Source of the DNA: Acidobacteriota bacterium
GTDB lineage: Bacteria; Acidobacteriota; Terriglobia; Terriglobales; Acidobacteriaceae
Direction of reading: 5' to 3'
Assembly: GCA_021781495.1 (NCBI GenBank)
Contig: JAJXWS010000008.1
Coordinates: 1 to 60,771 of the forward strand
Length of the DNA: 60,771 nt
The translations under genes and the position numbers were made by a program. Position 1 is the first letter of the stretch. Every line of letters starts with the position of its first letter. This document shows, one piece after another, positions 42,562 to 51,453 of the stretch. The notes beneath the pieces were generated by a model. That model saw only the letters and a list, made by a program, of their open reading frames with translations, did not search any database and was not told the DNA's origin.

Positions 42562-44634
42562 TCATTGCGCCGACGCCGCGGGAACTGCGCTCACCAGCTC
42601 TTCCAGTGGATCGAGAATCGCAAACCGCACCAGGCTCTTCTCTTTCTTCGCCGCGGCTATCTTCTGCAGCGCCGCAGTCCGCCAGCCGTTCGGCGTCTCG
42701 TTCGGAGCATCCAGATAGTGCAGCGCTTCAGTACCCAGTGCGCCAAACTCCGCCAGCTCTGCGGCCTGCTCCGCGTAAGGTGCAAGCTGCGGTTTCTCCT
42801 TCATTCGCAGGGCCGACTCCGGGGAAGTCTGCTCCCAACTCTTGAATCTGCGCTCAAGGCGAGCGCGGCCGCGCTCGAAATGCGGCGCATCCTTCAACAG
42901 CGCCTGCACCTCATCGGCCATCTCATGCCGCACCGGAGGATCCGGAATCACCGCGTCCACCAGGCCGTCCAGCGGAGTCAATTGGTCAGTATGCTGCAGG
43001 TTGTAGCGTTCCCCGAAGCTCACCGGCTCGATCACGGAGGTGAATACCTTGAACGCCGTAGTATTCTGCCGCCCTGTCAACTGCCGCTGCATTCGCTCTG
43101 GCCCGGAGATCTGCTCCATTCCCAGCGCATCCAGCCGCACGTTCTCCACCGCGAGTCTACGATACATATCCGGCACGTCGCGCACCGTCGCCGCCGACCA
43201 GAGTCGCTCCGCGATCGCCGCCGTCCGCGGCCAGATGCGCGAATCAATCGTCTTCGGCGAAATCTGCTCACCCCACATGCACACCTCGCCGCCAAGAATC
43301 AATTCTTGTTGCTCTGGTGTCAGCTCAGTGCCCGCCGGAATCGGATCGGCCAGATAGTGCCATGCCGCCGTATGCATCGCGTCCAGATAATACGGCGCCG
43401 AAAGAATTCCCTGATAGCCCTCCATCGCACCCTTCGCCAGTGACTCCGCTCCGCGCCACGACTGCACCACCACGTCCTTCGGCAGTCCCGGCGTCATAAT
43501 TTCATCCCAGCCCACCATGTGCTTGTGATACTTCGTCAGAATCTTCAGCATGCGCTGGTTGAAATAGACCTGCAGCGCGGCTGCATCTTTGATTCCGTGC
43601 GCCTGCATGAACTCTCGAATCTGCGGATTCGCCAGCCACTGCTTCCCTTTATTTTCATCGCCTCCAATATGCATGTAAGCGTCGGGAAATAACCCGGTCA
43701 TCTCGCCCAGAAACTCGTCTAGAAACTTGAACGTGCTCTCCCGCGTCGGGTCCATCGCCGCATCGTGAATCCCAAAGACCCGCTCAACGTGGTACGGCCC
43801 CGGCGCGCTCGCCAGTTCCGGATAACCCACGAGCCAGCTTGTCGCGTGCCCCGGAATATCGAACTCCGGAACTACGCGTATTCCACGTGCATGCGCGTAC
43901 GCAACAATCTCCCGTATCTGATCCTGCGTGTAGTAAAGACCGTCCGAACCCATCTCCTGCAACTTGGGGAATCGCTTGCTCTCCACGCGAAATCCCTGAT
44001 CCTCGCTCAGGTGCAGGTGAAGCACGTTCAGTTTCACTGCCTCCATCGCATCCAGCGTGCGCAGCAGCACCGGCACCGGCTCAAAATGCCTTCCGCAGTC
44101 AATCATCAATCCGCGCCATTTGAACCTTGGCTTGTCGCTAATCGTCACGTCCGGCAAGAAATATCCATCCGGCCCGTACTGAACCAGTTGCAAAAGTGTT
44201 TGCAAACCATGCAGGGCACCCAAATCATTCGGAGCCGTCAGGGACACGGATCCCCGCTGCACAACCAGTTGATAGGACTCATCCTCGTCAAGTGTCTGCA
44301 CTGCTTCGGCCGGATGCGCTACGTTGATCTCCACCAGCGCCTGTCCGCCTCCAGTCACAACGTTCTTGCTCAGCTCAACGCCTGTCATCGCTTCCAGCCG
44401 CGTAATCGCGCGCAACAGGGCGTCTTGCAGCAGTGTGTCGCTGGTGGCCGATAATCCAAAGGTCGTCGCGGGAGTCAGCGCGAACGTCCCCGGCTGCGCA
44501 GTGAAAGATGCCGGCTCAGGCATCAGCGTATTGCGAAACTCTGTTACGCCGCCATGCACCGCCTGTGCCGCGGCCGCCTGCACCGCACACATCATCGCCA
44601 CACATGCGGCTCCATGCCAAAGAAGAAGTTTCAT
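42562..44634 (-). CDS. GH20 beta-N-acetylhexosaminidase, exported
   Basis: This 690-residue protein begins MKLLLWHGAACVAMMCAVQAAAAQ, a signal peptide. A GH20b-type N-terminal domain (residues ~30-150) is followed by the catalytic TIM barrel: RFKWRGLMIDCGRHFEPV, LNVLHLHLSEDQGFRVESKRFPKL, VPEFDIPGHATSWL and YMHIGGDENKGKQWL with the catalytic Asp-Glu pair. It removes terminal GlcNAc or GalNAc from glycans by substrate-assisted catalysis. The ATG at 44634 was chosen over one five codons upstream because the signal peptide then starts properly. Confidence 0.92.
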   Translation of the reverse strand: MKLLLWHGAACVAMMCAVQAAAAQAVHGGVTEFRNTLMPEPASFTAQPGTFALTPATTFGLSATSDTLLQDALLRAITRLEAMTGVELSKNVVTGGGQALVEINVAHPAEAVQTLDEDESYQLVVQRGSVSLTAPNDLGALHGLQTLLQLVQYGPDGYFLPDVTISDKPRFKWRGLMIDCGRHFEPVPVLLRTLDAMEAVKLNVLHLHLSEDQGFRVESKRFPKLQEMGSDGLYYTQDQIREIVAYAHARGIRVVPEFDIPGHATSWLVGYPELASAPGPYHVERVFGIHDAAMDPTRESTFKFLDEFLGEMTGLFPDAYMHIGGDENKGKQWLANPQIREFMQAHGIKDAAALQVYFNQRMLKILTKYHKHMVGWDEIMTPGLPKDVVVQSWRGAESLAKGAMEGYQGILSAPYYLDAMHTAAWHYLADPIPAGTELTPEQQELILGGEVCMWGEQISPKTIDSRIWPRTAAIAERLWSAATVRDVPDMYRRLAVENVRLDALGMEQISGPERMQRQLTGRQNTTAFKVFTSVIEPVSFGERYNLQHTDQLTPLDGLVDAVIPDPPVRHEMADEVQALLKDAPHFERGRARLERRFKSWEQTSPESALRMKEKPQLAPYAEQAAELAEFGALGTEALHYLDAPNETPNGWRTAALQKIAAAKKEKSLVRFAILDPLEELVSAVPAASAQ

Positions 44635-45101
44635 CCGCTGCCGGACCATGCCCGCCCCTTTTGTTCAGAAAGATAGTGAGTCCAGGCAAAGGTACGCGCC
44701 CGCTCCACTTGACGGACCCATTGTAATCAGGCTGGCTCGCGCTTGGCCTTGCGTCCTTCAGCGTCTGTTCATATTCGGCAATCTGCTTCAGCGTCTCGCC
44801 GCGCATCGCCTTGCCGTTCCGCAACGCACGATACCATCGCACAGGCCACTCGACCGCCATACATTTCTGGCCCCATTTCCGTTTCCACGGAACGAGGCGA
44901 CGAAACCTGCAAAGCTCCGTCCTGAAATTACCCGCCATGTGGTCCGGAGAAGGATTCGCACGCCACTGCATCCAGCACGGCGTCGAGTGATCCAAACTCC
45001 CGCTGAGCGCCTATAAGTCCACCGGCCGCCAAACACCCTCGAAGCTGTCCCGCATTTCGGGGTTGCAATTCCGTAAATCGGAATTTACCCTGTTCGCCGT
45101 G
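44635..45101. other. Divergent promoter region between GH20 and regulator genes
   Basis: No supported gene is seen in 467 bases. A minus-strand frame overlaps the GH20 start but lacks recognisable content. The right end holds the regulator's operator palindrome. Confidence 0.5.
45067..45085 (+). promoter_or_regulatory. Operator palindrome 1 (regulator promoter)
   Basis: AATTCCG-TAAAT-CGGAATT is a perfect 7-5-7 palindrome, 16 bases upstream of the regulator ATG at 45102. The position suggests autorepression. Related palindromes precede three other operons of the island. Confidence 0.75.
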
Positions 45102-46337
45102 ATGAGTCCGAACCGCCTTTCCGCAAACCGCCCCTTACCCGACGAACGGCCCGACGACCTGCCCGACGAGCCCGCATCCACCGAAGGCCGCCGCAACTCT
45201 GACCGCAACGAGTCGCAAACCGTGTTGCGCGCCTGCCAGATACTCAAGGCCTTTCGCTACCTGGACGAGGAACTCGCGCTGACAGAGGTGATGGAGCGGA
45301 CCGGCCTGCCCAAGACAACCACCTTCCGCCTGCTCCGCACGCTCATCCACGGCGGACTTATTCAGCGCGCCGGCGCGGGCATCTACCGCAACAGCTTCGG
45401 CCCCATCGCAGAGCGTCCCTTCCGCATCGGCTTCGCTTCGCAGGGAGACAACGAATTTGCGCGCGAAGTCACGCGCGGCGTTGAGGCGGTAGCCGCGCGC
45501 GAGCACATCCAGCTCATCACGCTGAACAACCGCTACAGCGCCCGCGAAGCGCTTCGCAACGCCGACTTGCTCATCCGCGAGCAAGTCGACCTGGTGCTGG
45601 AATTTCAAACCTACGAGCGGGTGGCTTCGGTCATCGCGTCTAAGTTTCTCGCAGCCAACACGCCGGTCATCGCCATCGAGGTCCCGCATCCCGGCGCCAC
45701 CTTCTTCGGCGCGGATAACTACAAAGCCGGGCAAATCGGCGGCCGCGCGCTCGGCCGCTGGGCGCGCGAGCACTGGAATGGCGACGTGCAGCAGCTCGTA
45801 CTGATGGAGCTGCCCATTGCCGGATCGCTGCTTGAACTGCGCCTGGCCGGCTTCATCGACGGGCTGCGCCAGGAGCTCCCGCACATCCTGCAGCTACCCC
45901 TGGCCCGCCTCAACGGCCGCGGCTCATTTGAGCAGGTGCTGGACGTGATGCGTAAATATCTCCGCCGCCGCGGTTCGCGACGCACGCTGGTCGGCACGGT
46001 GAATGACGTTTGCGCTCTGGCCGCGCTGCGCGCCTTTGAGGAGGCCGGCGCTGCGCAGGAGTGCGCCGTCATGGGGCAGAACGCCCTGCGCGAGGCACGC
46101 GCCGAGCTGCGCCGTCCGGGCACCCGGCTCATCGGTTCCGTGGCCTACTTCCCCGAGCGCTACGGCGAAGAGCTGATCCCGCTGGCCTTGAACATCCTGC
46201 GCAAAAAGCCTGCACCCGCCACCGTCTTTGTGAAGCACCAGCTCCTTACCCCGCGCAACGTCGATCTGATTTACCCGCTGGATGAGCGAAGCACCGCAAC
46301 AGCCGAGACCGGAAAGCGCGGACGTGCCGATGCCTGA
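45102..46337 (+). CDS. Transcription regulator: IclR-type HTH fused to LacI-type sugar-binding domain
   Basis: This 411-residue protein begins MSPNRLSANR. After a Pro/Asp-rich tail, residues ~38-105 form a winged HTH of IclR type (VLRACQILKAFRYLDEELALTEVMERTGLPKTTTFRLLRTLIHGGLI). Residues ~107-390 form a periplasmic-binding-protein type 1 sugar domain as in LacI/RbsB (VDLVLEFQTYERVASVI, TPVIAIEVPHPGATFFGADNYKAGQIGGRALG, GTVNDVCALAALRAFEEAG, GSVAYFPERYGEELIPLAL). It should sense a sugar or sugar acid and bind the nearby ATTCCG palindromes. The domain pairing is uncommon. Confidence 0.82.
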   Translation: MSPNRLSANRPLPDERPDDLPDEPASTEGRRNSDRNESQTVLRACQILKAFRYLDEELALTEVMERTGLPKTTTFRLLRTLIHGGLIQRAGAGIYRNSFGPIAERPFRIGFASQGDNEFAREVTRGVEAVAAREHIQLITLNNRYSAREALRNADLLIREQVDLVLEFQTYERVASVIASKFLAANTPVIAIEVPHPGATFFGADNYKAGQIGGRALGRWAREHWNGDVQQLVLMELPIAGSLLELRLAGFIDGLRQELPHILQLPLARLNGRGSFEQVLDVMRKYLRRRGSRRTLVGTVNDVCALAALRAFEEAGAAQECAVMGQNALREARAELRRPGTRLIGSVAYFPERYGEELIPLALNILRKKPAPATVFVKHQLLTPRNVDLIYPLDERSTATAETGKRGRADA

Positions 46338-46348
46338 CCGCCAAACCC

Positions 46349-46365
46349 ATTCCGCAATTTGGAAT
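46349..46365 (+). promoter_or_regulatory. Operator palindrome 2 (RuBisCO-like operon)
   Basis: ATTCC-GCAATTT-GGAAT, with G at the inner edge of the left arm, matches the same consensus as operator 1. It lies about 110 bases upstream of the RuBisCO-like protein ATG at 46475. A lone CGGAAT half-site follows near 46379. Confidence 0.65.
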
Positions 46366-46474
46366 CGAGCGGCAGAAACGGAATAGTGTGCGCGGCAACG
46401 TCCATTGGGCTTAACGTCAAGCAGTACCGAGCGCGAGAAGAGTATCCCCAGGCAAACGTAAGGATGATCAGGAC

Positions 46475-47776
46475 ATGAGCGACACGCTTCCCACTCAGCC
46501 CGGAGCCGCAAGCCGAATCAAAGCCCGCTATTGGATTGAAACTGCGTTTCCGCTTGCCGATGCTGCGTTCATCATGGCCGGCGAGCAATCCACGGGCACC
46601 TTCGTGCGGACTCCCGGCGAAACCGACGAGTTGCGCGCCCGCTATGCTGCGCGTGTGGAGAAGATTGTCGAGCTCGGCGCCGTCGATGCGCCTTCGCTCA
46701 GCGGTTCCGGTCTGCCCCGAAAGCACACCGGGCCCGTCATCCGGCGCGCGGCTGAGGTTACCCTCTCCTGGCCGCTTGAAAACATGGGCCCATCGCTGCC
46801 GAATCTGCTGGCCACCGTCGCGGGCAATCTCTTTGAGCTCAAGCCCTTCTCTGGTCTCAAGCTGCTCGACATCGAGTTACCCACCGAGTTTCTCAGCGTC
46901 TATCAGGGCCCGCAGTTCGCAGTGGAGGGCACTCGCCAGCTCACCGGCGTTTACGGCAGGCCACTCATCGGCACCATCCTCAAGCCCAGTGTCGGCATGT
47001 CGCCCGAGCAGACGGCCGCCCAGGTGCGCATGCTGGCCGAGGCCGGGGTGGACTTTATCAAGGACGATGAGTTGCAGGCCGACGGCCCGCATTGCCCCTT
47101 CGATCAGCGCATTCCCCAGGTGCTGCGCGTCCTCAACGAATATGCCGACCACACCGGCAAGAGGCCCATGTATGCCGCCAACATCACCGGCGAGATCGAT
47201 CAAATGCAGCGCCGTCACGACCTGGTGGCAGCCGCGGGCGGAACCTGCGTCATGGTCAGCCTGAACAGCGTGGGCCTGCCCGGCATGGTTGCGCTTCGGC
47301 GTCATGCCAGCCTGGCCATTCACGGCCATCGCAATGGATGGGGAATCTTCGGCCGCTCCCACGCCATCGGCATGAGCTTTATTGCGTATCAAAAACTCTG
47401 GCGTCTCGCCGGCATCGATCATGTCCACGTCAACGGCCTGCGCAACAAATTCTGCGAGGAGGATGCCTCGGTCATCGCCTCTGCGCGAGAATGCCTCACG
47501 CCCATGTTCGCGCCTCCCTACAAGGGCTGCACCATCATGCCGGTGTTCTCCTCAGGCCAGTCAGCGCGGCAGGCGCCAGATACCTACAAGGCGCTCGGCA
47601 GCCTGGACCTCATCTACGCCTGTGGCGGCGGCATTCTCGCCCATCCCGCGGGACCGGCAGCCGGCGTGCGCAGCCTTCACCAGGCGTGGCAGGCCGCAGT
47701 CGACGGCATTCCACTCGCGCAGTATGCAAGCACGCACACAGAATTGCGCGGCGCTCTGGAGGCCTTTCCCGATTGA
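46475..47776 (+). CDS. RuBisCO-like protein (form IV), likely sugar-acid phosphate decarboxylase/transcarboxylase
   Basis: This 433-residue protein has the RuBisCO large-subunit fold with key residues kept: K170 in GTILKPSVG (proton-abstracting Lys175 equivalent), K196-D198-E199 in DFIKDDE (carbamylated Lys and Mg ligands), H283/H285-R286 in IHGHRNGWG, loop-6 Lys K325 in NGLRNKF, and the phosphate-binding FSSGQSA and ACGGGILAHP. It does not look like a CO2-fixing enzyme: context is catabolic and no small subunit or phosphoribulokinase is present. RuBisCO-like proteins paired with DUF1537 kinases act on 3-oxo-isoapionate 4-phosphate (OiaC, OiaX) in D-apiose catabolism, which is the best inference. 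Confidence 0.88.
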   Translation: MSDTLPTQPGAASRIKARYWIETAFPLADAAFIMAGEQSTGTFVRTPGETDELRARYAARVEKIVELGAVDAPSLSGSGLPRKHTGPVIRRAAEVTLSWPLENMGPSLPNLLATVAGNLFELKPFSGLKLLDIELPTEFLSVYQGPQFAVEGTRQLTGVYGRPLIGTILKPSVGMSPEQTAAQVRMLAEAGVDFIKDDELQADGPHCPFDQRIPQVLRVLNEYADHTGKRPMYAANITGEIDQMQRRHDLVAAAGGTCVMVSLNSVGLPGMVALRRHASLAIHGHRNGWGIFGRSHAIGMSFIAYQKLWRLAGIDHVHVNGLRNKFCEEDASVIASARECLTPMFAPPYKGCTIMPVFSSGQSARQAPDTYKALGSLDLIYACGGGILAHPAGPAAGVRSLHQAWQAAVDGIPLAQYASTHTELRGALEAFPD

Positions 47777-49068
47777 GCACCTCAACGCAATCCAGCATCC
47801 TTTACGCGTACTACGGCGATGACTTCACCGGCTCCACTGATGTGCTGGAGGCGCTGGCACTGCATGGCATGCCCGCCGTTCTCTTTACGAATCTGCCCAG
47901 CGAGGCCGACCTGGCCGCATTTCCGCATTGCCGCGCAATCGGCATTGCCGGCGAAAGCCGCAGCCACAGCCCCCGCTGGATGGATCGGCATCTGCCCGAA
48001 GTCTTCCGCAGAATGCGTTCCCTGGGCGCCGCGATCAACCACTACAAGGTCTGCTCCACGTTTGACAGCTCCCCGCGCGTGGGCAGCATCGGGCGAGCCA
48101 TCGAGTTGGGCCGCAAAGCATTCCAGGCAAAGTTCGTGCCCGTCGTTGTCGGTACTCCGCATCTCGGTCGAGCCGTTGCCTTCGGCAACCTGTTTGCCGC
48201 GGCCAGCAACGCCATGCACCGCATTGACCGCCACCCCACCATGCGACGACACCCCGTCACGCCCATGTACGAGGCCGATCTGCGGCTCCATCTCGCCCAG
48301 CAGACCTCGCTGGCGATGGGCCTCGTGGACTTGCGCGCATTCGAGCAGGGCACGGCAGCCCGACAGTTGCAGACGGAGATTGCTGCCGGCGCAAAGGCTG
48401 TCATCTTCGATGGCATCCACGATGCCATGCTCAAACAGACAGCCGCGATCCTCTGCAATCTCGCAACAGACCGCCAGATTCTTGCCGTTGGCAGCTCCGG
48501 ATTTACCTACGGCCTGTTGCGCCATTGGCAGCGTTCCGGCCGTCTGGCGCATCAAGCACGGCCCGCTGCGCCCAGGCCCGTCGATCAGATACTCGTGCTC
48601 AGCGGCAGTTGCTCGCCAGTCACCGCCGTACAGATTCGTCACGCTCGCGCGCAGGGTTTCGCCGCATGGCGGCTCGGCGATCCTGATTCCTGGCCCCTGC
48701 GCAAGCGACAGGCGCTCAAGGCCCTCGCCGCAGGCCGCAGCGTCATTCTTTACACCGCCATGGGTCCGCTCTCTGCAAAGCAGCAATCCGGCAAAGAGTG
48801 GACGGCGTGGCTGGGCAAACTTCTTCGCGAGATTGTGTCGCTCTGCGGCGTGCGCAGAGTTGTCATCGCCGGCGGCGACACGGCCACGCACGCCGTCCAG
48901 CAACTCGGCCTGCGCGCCCTCACCTTCGTTGCGCCGCTCACCCCGGGAGCCCCGCTCTGCCGCGGCTACGCTCCGGAATCACCGCTCAACGGCCTTGAGC
49001 TTGTGCTGAAAGGCGGCCAGATTGGCCCCGAGGATTTCTTCTCCAACGTGCTGCACGACAGTTGTTAA
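47773..49068 (+). CDS. DUF1537 four-carbon/branched acid sugar kinase (OiaK-like)
   Basis: This ~431-residue kinase has the N-terminal substrate-binding motif ILYAYYGDDFTGSTDVLEAL, YKVCSTFDSSPRVGSIGRA and GTPHLGR, and the C-terminal nucleotide-binding parts VLSGSCSPVT and RRVVIAGGDTATHAV. DUF1537 enzymes phosphorylate acid sugars such as threonate, erythronate and 3-oxo-isoapionate. I chose the TTG at 47773 because it overlaps the RuBisCO-like stop (TTGA) and no ATG or GTG suits. The pair probably makes and then cleaves one phosphorylated acid. Confidence 0.85.
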   Translation: MSTSTQSSILYAYYGDDFTGSTDVLEALALHGMPAVLFTNLPSEADLAAFPHCRAIGIAGESRSHSPRWMDRHLPEVFRRMRSLGAAINHYKVCSTFDSSPRVGSIGRAIELGRKAFQAKFVPVVVGTPHLGRAVAFGNLFAAASNAMHRIDRHPTMRRHPVTPMYEADLRLHLAQQTSLAMGLVDLRAFEQGTAARQLQTEIAAGAKAVIFDGIHDAMLKQTAAILCNLATDRQILAVGSSGFTYGLLRHWQRSGRLAHQARPAAPRPVDQILVLSGSCSPVTAVQIRHARAQGFAAWRLGDPDSWPLRKRQALKALAAGRSVILYTAMGPLSAKQQSGKEWTAWLGKLLREIVSLCGVRRVVIAGGDTATHAVQQLGLRALTFVAPLTPGAPLCRGYAPESPLNGLELVLKGGQIGPEDFFSNVLHDSC

Positions 49069-49083
49069 CGCAGCACGGCACCT

Positions 49084-50331
49084 TCAGCAGGCAGCGAGGT
49101 CCGCATCGATTCGCTGCGTGCAGTCGATACTCGCAAAAATCGCCGCGCTCGTCACAACCATTCCAGCGATAAGCCAAAGCGGCAAGTTGTAGTTGCCGGT
49201 CAACTGCACAATGTAGCCAAACAGAATCGTGCAGAAGAATCCTCCCGCCTGGCCTGCGGTGTTCATCATGCCTGTCGCGGTGCCGCTGGCGCGGCCTCCA
49301 ATCGCCACGCACATCGCCCACGCAGAAGGCAGCATCAGGTCCATCGCGCCAAAGCCGACACTTGAGAGCACCAGCACGCAGAGAACGCCGTGGCACAACG
49401 TCATCGCAACAATCACCACCGCGGTGCCGGTCAGGCACACGCCCGGAATCAGGCGCAGCGCCCGCTTGGCGCCCCAGCGCGCCGCAAGCCGGTCGCTCAG
49501 CACGCCGCCCGCCAGGTTGCCTGCAATTCCCAATGCAAACGGCAGCGATGTCAGCAGCATGCCCTCCAGCGGAAGTCCCGTCTTATGCAGAAACCACGCC
49601 GGAAACCAGGAGAAGTAAAACCAGCTGCAGCATCCATAGCATCCATAGGCCAGCACCACCATCCACAGCGCGCGCGAACGCAGAGCACGCTGAAACGGAA
49701 CGGCCCCCGCACGCTCCCGCACGCCGCCGTCCTCGATCTCCGCCCGCTCCTCTGCTGAAAGACCGGGGTCCTCTTCCGGCCGGTCGCGATACAGCCTGTG
49801 CCACACTACTGCCCACACAAAACCCAGCACGCCCAGCAGGAAAAACACCGCGCGCCACCCGAAGAGATACTGCAGCGGAACAATCAGCAGCGGCGCCAGC
49901 ACGCCCCCCAGGCGACTGGCCGCCCACAGCGTTCCCTGGCTGCGCGCGCGCTCCCGTGCCGGGAACCAGCGGGAGATCGCCCCCGCGGCATTGGGATACG
50001 CTCCGGCCGAACCCATCCCGAAGAAAAACCGCGCCGCGGCCAGTTGCCAGAATCGATGGCACCACGCCGTCAGCGTCGTAAAGGCTGACCACCACGTAAC
50101 AATCCGCGTAAGCTCAACCCGCTGCCCGTGCCGGTCTCCCATCACGCCGGAAGGAATCTCGAACAGGCCATTGGCGAGCACGTATCCGCTCAGCACCCAG
50201 CCCCATTCCACGGTCGAGATATGCAGATCCGATTGAATGGCAGGACCGGTCACGGCAATCGCCATGCGGTCAAGAAATGTAAGGATGGACAGTGCGCTCA
50301 GCAGGCCGAGCACTCTGTGGCGCCGTTTCAA
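49084..50331 (-). CDS. MFS transporter, anion:cation symporter (hexuronate/sugar-acid type)
   Basis: This 415-residue protein has 12 predicted membrane segments. The N-terminus (LGLLSALSILTFLDRMAIAVTGPAIQ), GVMGDRHGQRVELTRIVTWWS (MFS loop 2-3 motif), ARFFFGMGSAGAYPNAAGAISRWFPARERARSQG and GGVLSDRLAARWGAKRAL are typical of the ACS family (ExuT, GarP, tartrate carriers). It likely imports a sugar acid for the kinases of the island. It overlaps the upstream racemase-family gene by four bases and is convergent with the kinase gene. Confidence 0.88.
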   Translation of the reverse strand: MKRRHRVLGLLSALSILTFLDRMAIAVTGPAIQSDLHISTVEWGWVLSGYVLANGLFEIPSGVMGDRHGQRVELTRIVTWWSAFTTLTAWCHRFWQLAAARFFFGMGSAGAYPNAAGAISRWFPARERARSQGTLWAASRLGGVLAPLLIVPLQYLFGWRAVFFLLGVLGFVWAVVWHRLYRDRPEEDPGLSAEERAEIEDGGVRERAGAVPFQRALRSRALWMVVLAYGCYGCCSWFYFSWFPAWFLHKTGLPLEGMLLTSLPFALGIAGNLAGGVLSDRLAARWGAKRALRLIPGVCLTGTAVVIVAMTLCHGVLCVLVLSSVGFGAMDLMLPSAWAMCVAIGGRASGTATGMMNTAGQAGGFFCTILFGYIVQLTGNYNLPLWLIAGMVVTSAAIFASIDCTQRIDADLAAC

Positions 50332-51029
50332 ACGCTGTCCCTCTCCGCGGCCTGTGCGCCAACCAGCACCCGGCGTGCCTGCAGCACGGCAAGCTCAGGG
50401 CTTGAAAGCACCGGCATCGCCAGTGCTCCGGGCTCCAGCGTCGCCACAACACGCGCCATCGATGCCTGTGCCAGCACGATCAGGTCCACTCCCTTCAAGT
50501 CCTCCAAGAGCGCCTTTCGCAGCAGCCTGTCATGTGTCTCTGTATCGCCGGCCAGCACTGCGGGAAATGCGCCTTCACACAGGCACTCTACCAGTTCGAC
50601 ACTGCGGTTCGCATCTGCCGCCTTCTGGCGCAGCAGCTCCGTGGTGGGGTCCAGCGTGGTGCGCAGGGTGGCCAGCACGCCAATCCGATGCCCCTCGCGC
50701 ACCGCCACCTCTGCCATCGCTTCATCGATGCGCAACACCGGCAGGTCAAAGAGTTGCTGTGCCAGCGCAACTCCCGGGCCAATCGAGGAGCACGTCACAA
50801 GCACCGCATCTGCGCCCGCCGCAGCAGCCGATGCCACCTGCTCCACAACGCGGCGCATCGTCATCTTCCGCAGCCTGCCCGCGCGTATCGTGTCCTGGAT
50901 CAGGCTCTCATCCACCATGTGAAAGAAGTCGGCCTCCGGCAGATGCTGACGGCAAAGTGCGGTAAAGACCGGCGTCAATGTTGGGCTGGTATGGATCAGT
51001 GCTAGCGTTGGACGAGCCGTTGTGACCAC
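50328..51029 (-). CDS. Asp/Glu/hydantoin racemase-superfamily protein
   Basis: This 233-residue protein has the two Cys-centred half-sites of the racemase superfamily: DAVLVTCSSIGPGVALA (first Cys) and VELVECLCEGAF. The second catalytic position in DLIVLAQASMARV has Ala-Gln where Cys is usual in racemases. Loss of one Cys suggests an isomerase or decarboxylase-like role rather than amino acid racemisation. The GTG start at 51029 has GAGAGGA upstream. It is translated with the MFS gene and is divergent from the hydrolase operon. Confidence 0.75.
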   Translation of the reverse strand: MVTTARPTLALIHTSPTLTPVFTALCRQHLPEADFFHMVDESLIQDTIRAGRLRKMTMRRVVEQVASAAAAGADAVLVTCSSIGPGVALAQQLFDLPVLRIDEAMAEVAVREGHRIGVLATLRTTLDPTTELLRQKAADANRSVELVECLCEGAFPAVLAGDTETHDRLLRKALLEDLKGVDLIVLAQASMARVVATLEPGALAMPVLSSPELAVLQARRVLVGAQAAERDSV

Positions 51030-51453
51030 GATAGTTCCTCTCAGACAAGCGGATTGCGCTGGGCAAGTGCAAAGCCCCTGTTTTGCGCAGCCGAACAGAG
51101 CCGCTTGATTCCGGTCAAGAGCATCCCGCGGAAATCCTCCGTCGGCCAGTCTCGACACTCAACATCGACAGCATTCCGTGCGCTGGAATGATGCAACGGA
51201 AAGCGCCGAGCCGTACTCGCCCCGTGCTCGCCCGGCCGCGTGCCTGCCGCAAATGGCCTGCAGGCGCAGCAGCGGCCACGGAATCTACACTGCCCGTCCA
51301 TGAATGCACATCCACCTGGCTTGCCAACACGACGCACATCGCGCCAACCGCGCAAACACGCAGGCCACACTCAAATTCCGGTCCGCGGAATCTCGAGAAC
51401 TGTCTAAATGCGGGGACCTGCCCTTTGCCGCAGCGTGTATAAGAGAGGTTGCC
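51030..51453. other. Divergent promoter region with operator 3
   Basis: This 424-base gap separates the racemase/MFS operon from the hydrolase operon. It has no supported gene. The palindrome at 51374-51392 could control one or both directions. Confidence 0.55.
51374..51392 (+). promoter_or_regulatory. Operator palindrome 3 (hydrolase operon)
   Basis: AATTCCG-GTCCG-CGGAATC has the same 7-5-7 layout as operator 1 (six of seven outer pairs). It lies 61 bases upstream of the GH78-like gene's ATG. Confidence 0.72.

Noticed and set aside
44516-44995. 159-codon minus-strand open frame upstream of the GH20 gene
   Set aside because: It overlaps the GH20 signal-peptide region in another frame and shows no family features; left as intergenic.
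46475-47776. RuBisCO-like gene as evidence of CO2 fixation
   Set aside because: No small subunit, phosphoribulokinase or carboxysome gene is present and the operon partner is an acid-sugar kinase, so a catabolic role is favoured.
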